Positions 30,819 to 31,679 of a stretch of DNA of 31,679 bases are shown piece by piece; positions within the stretch are counted from its first letter, which is position 1; each line of letters begins with the position of its first letter. The position numbers were made by a program, and so were the translations under genes. The notes under the pieces are model-generated. The model was not told where the DNA came from, searched no databases, and was given only the letters and a program-made list of their open reading frames with translations. The stretch is from an uncultured Marinicella sp. (GTDB taxonomy: Bacteria > Pseudomonadota > Gammaproteobacteria > Xanthomonadales > Marinicellaceae), in contig CALLLZ010000337.1 in NCBI GenBank assembly GCA_938008005.1, forward strand, positions 1-31,679. Direction: 5' to 3'.

Positions 30819-30878
30819 GGTTTGTGGGTAAAAAATAAGTTGTTCAAACAATGAATGAACCGCTAATGGAATCAAATT

Positions 30879-31679
30879 ATGAAATTTAAAAAAATGTATT
30901 TAACCTCGCTGATAGCAGTGGGTTTAGTTGGGTCAGCACAGGCTGATGATTTAATGGTCGAGACTTTTGAAACTGATGGTCAAAATATTCGTTATGTAGC
31001 ATCGCAGCCTTTCAACGATGGTTCCAGTGACCACTGGAACCGCACCGATGGGTTGGACATCAGTAATGTCAGTGCGCCATATAGTAACAATGAAGGCGGT
31101 TTCTTTTGGGCTGGTGAAGATGTTGATGATGATGGTGGTAATGGATCAACCCCACAAACCATGGAGTTCACTGACATCAGCATCACTGGGTTTAACAACC
31201 TGGCTTTTAGTGGTTTATTTGGTGCAGGTAATGGCAATGGAGTTGGAGCCGGTGCTTACGATGCAGCTGATTTTGTTCGTGTGGAATATCGCGTTGATGG
31301 ATCAGGAGTTGATCCTTATACTGCAGGTGTTTGCTTTGGTTATCTGAATAACGGAGACGCTTTTAATGAGCCCTTTGGTCTGGATGCAGATTGTGATGGT
31401 GAAGCGGATAATGGTGTACCTGGCCCTTTTACTCAGTTGATACCAAGTATGGCTAATTATGGCTTCACTATTGCTGCTACTGGTAATACCTTAGATATTT
31501 TAATATCAGTATCATTGAGTTCTGGTAATGAGGAGTTTGCCTTTGATAATTTAGTTGTGACTGGTGATGCTTCTGGAGTTGATGATGCGCCAGCTGTGAC
31601 TGCCACTGTACCTGCTGATGCAGCCACAGATGTGCTGTTAGCAAGTAATGTATTGATTAATTTCAGCGAGTCGGTTGAT
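30879..31679 (+). CDS. large secreted protein with Ig-like (Big_5) domain, 5' part only
   Basis: An open frame of 267 codons from ATG 30879 to the window end, with no stop. A signal peptide (1-22, ending AQA) leads into an Asp/Gly/Asn-rich beta domain (about 23-230) with WNRTDG, FFWAGEDVDDDGG and FAFDNLVVTGD, which looks like a jelly-roll or calcium-binding surface domain. The last 30 residues (VTATVPADAATDV, then INFSESVD) are the start of a Big_5/SbsA Ig-like repeat, so more repeats probably follow. I vaguely associate this N-terminal domain with secreted nucleases and other large extracellular enzymes of marine bacteria, but the activity lies beyond the window. A GGA ribosome site precedes the ATG. 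Confidence 0.85.
   Translation, partial: MKFKKMYLTSLIAVGLVGSAQADDLMVETFETDGQNIRYVASQPFNDGSSDHWNRTDGLDISNVSAPYSNNEGGFFWAGEDVDDDGGNGSTPQTMEFTDISITGFNNLAFSGLFGAGNGNGVGAGAYDAADFVRVEYRVDGSGVDPYTAGVCFGYLNNGDAFNEPFGLDADCDGEADNGVPGPFTQLIPSMANYGFTIAATGNTLDILISVSLSSGNEEFAFDNLVVTGDASGVDDAPAVTATVPADAATDVLLASNVLINFSESVD

Larger units (their letters stand above)
30361..30878. other. 518-bp divergent regulatory region
   Basis: This is the gap between two divergently transcribed secreted-protein genes. It contains, in order, the possible ribosome-site hairpin of the minus gene, a phased array of (A/T)TGAAA repeats (30477-30536), a perfect TATAAT (30747-30752) and a strong hairpin (30780-30818) in the presumed leader of the plus gene. 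No protein-coding frame is convincing. Confidence 0.6.

Noticed and set aside
31018..31347. Plus-strand open frame of 109 codons near the window end
   Set aside because: It lies inside, and out of frame with, the partial secreted-protein gene at 30879, which has a signal peptide and an Ig-like domain. It is a shadow frame, as is the minus frame at 30992-31237.

Overview
The window reads as ordinary chromosome from a low-GC (by eye about 40% GC), probably marine gammaproteobacterium. The evidence is the rsmG-parA-parB block, a TolC-type outer-membrane protein, a Bcr/CflA transporter, an XdhC/MocA pair, several c-di-GMP proteins, and many secreted proteins with Sec signal peptides. Two exported proteins end in a C-terminal motif of the form (D/L)-hydrophobic-F-x-(N/D)-(G/N)-(F/L)-E. 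I associate this ending with secreted proteins of Marinicella/Wenzhouxiangella-like bacteria, so a Marinicella-type organism is my best guess; this is inference. I saw no insertion sequence, phage, integron or CRISPR array.

Layout. 1-2.2 kb: an aldehyde dehydrogenase and a small membrane protein. 2.2-5.8 kb: a secreted beta-helix protein with three Cys-rich tandem domains (-), a small tail-anchored protein (+) and an exported DUF1028 protein (-). 5.9-7.2 kb: a Pycsar-effector-type (DUF5706) membrane protein followed closely by a rhomboid protease. 7.4-12.7 kb: a TPR-GGDEF diguanylate cyclase, a Bcr/CflA transporter and a membrane GGDEF-EAL protein. 12.8-15 kb: the molybdenum-cofactor maturation pair xdhC and a mocA-like gene, plus a flavin reductase-like gene. 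15.3-17.4 kb: an M1 aminopeptidase lipoprotein and tRNA-Asp. 17.5-19 kb: a long-form GAPDH with its own terminator. 19.2-22.8 kb: a DUF937 protein, then a DUF1631-PilZ pair. 22.8-24.8 kb: tolC and a PCMT-like methyltransferase, convergent with pilZ and overlapping it by 26 bp. 25-27.4 kb: rsmG-parA-parB. 27.5-29.2 kb: GTP-dependent PEP carboxykinase. 29.3-31.7 kb: two small secreted proteins (-), a 518-bp regulatory region, and the 5' part of a large secreted protein that runs off the window.

Themes. c-di-GMP signalling occurs three times (a cyclase, a probable phosphodiesterase and a PilZ receptor beside DUF1631). Central metabolism is represented by GAPDH and PckG, and chromosome partition by ParAB, although mnmG is absent from its usual place upstream of rsmG. 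The most unusual items are: an orphan Pycsar-type effector coupled to a rhomboid protease with no cyclase in view; a six-copy array of (A/T)TGAAA spaced 10-11 bp apart, between divergent secreted-protein genes; a strong hairpin in the probable leader of the large secreted protein; an antisense intrinsic terminator for tolC placed inside pilZ; and three tandem four-Cys domains with identical 9/15/15 Cys spacing.
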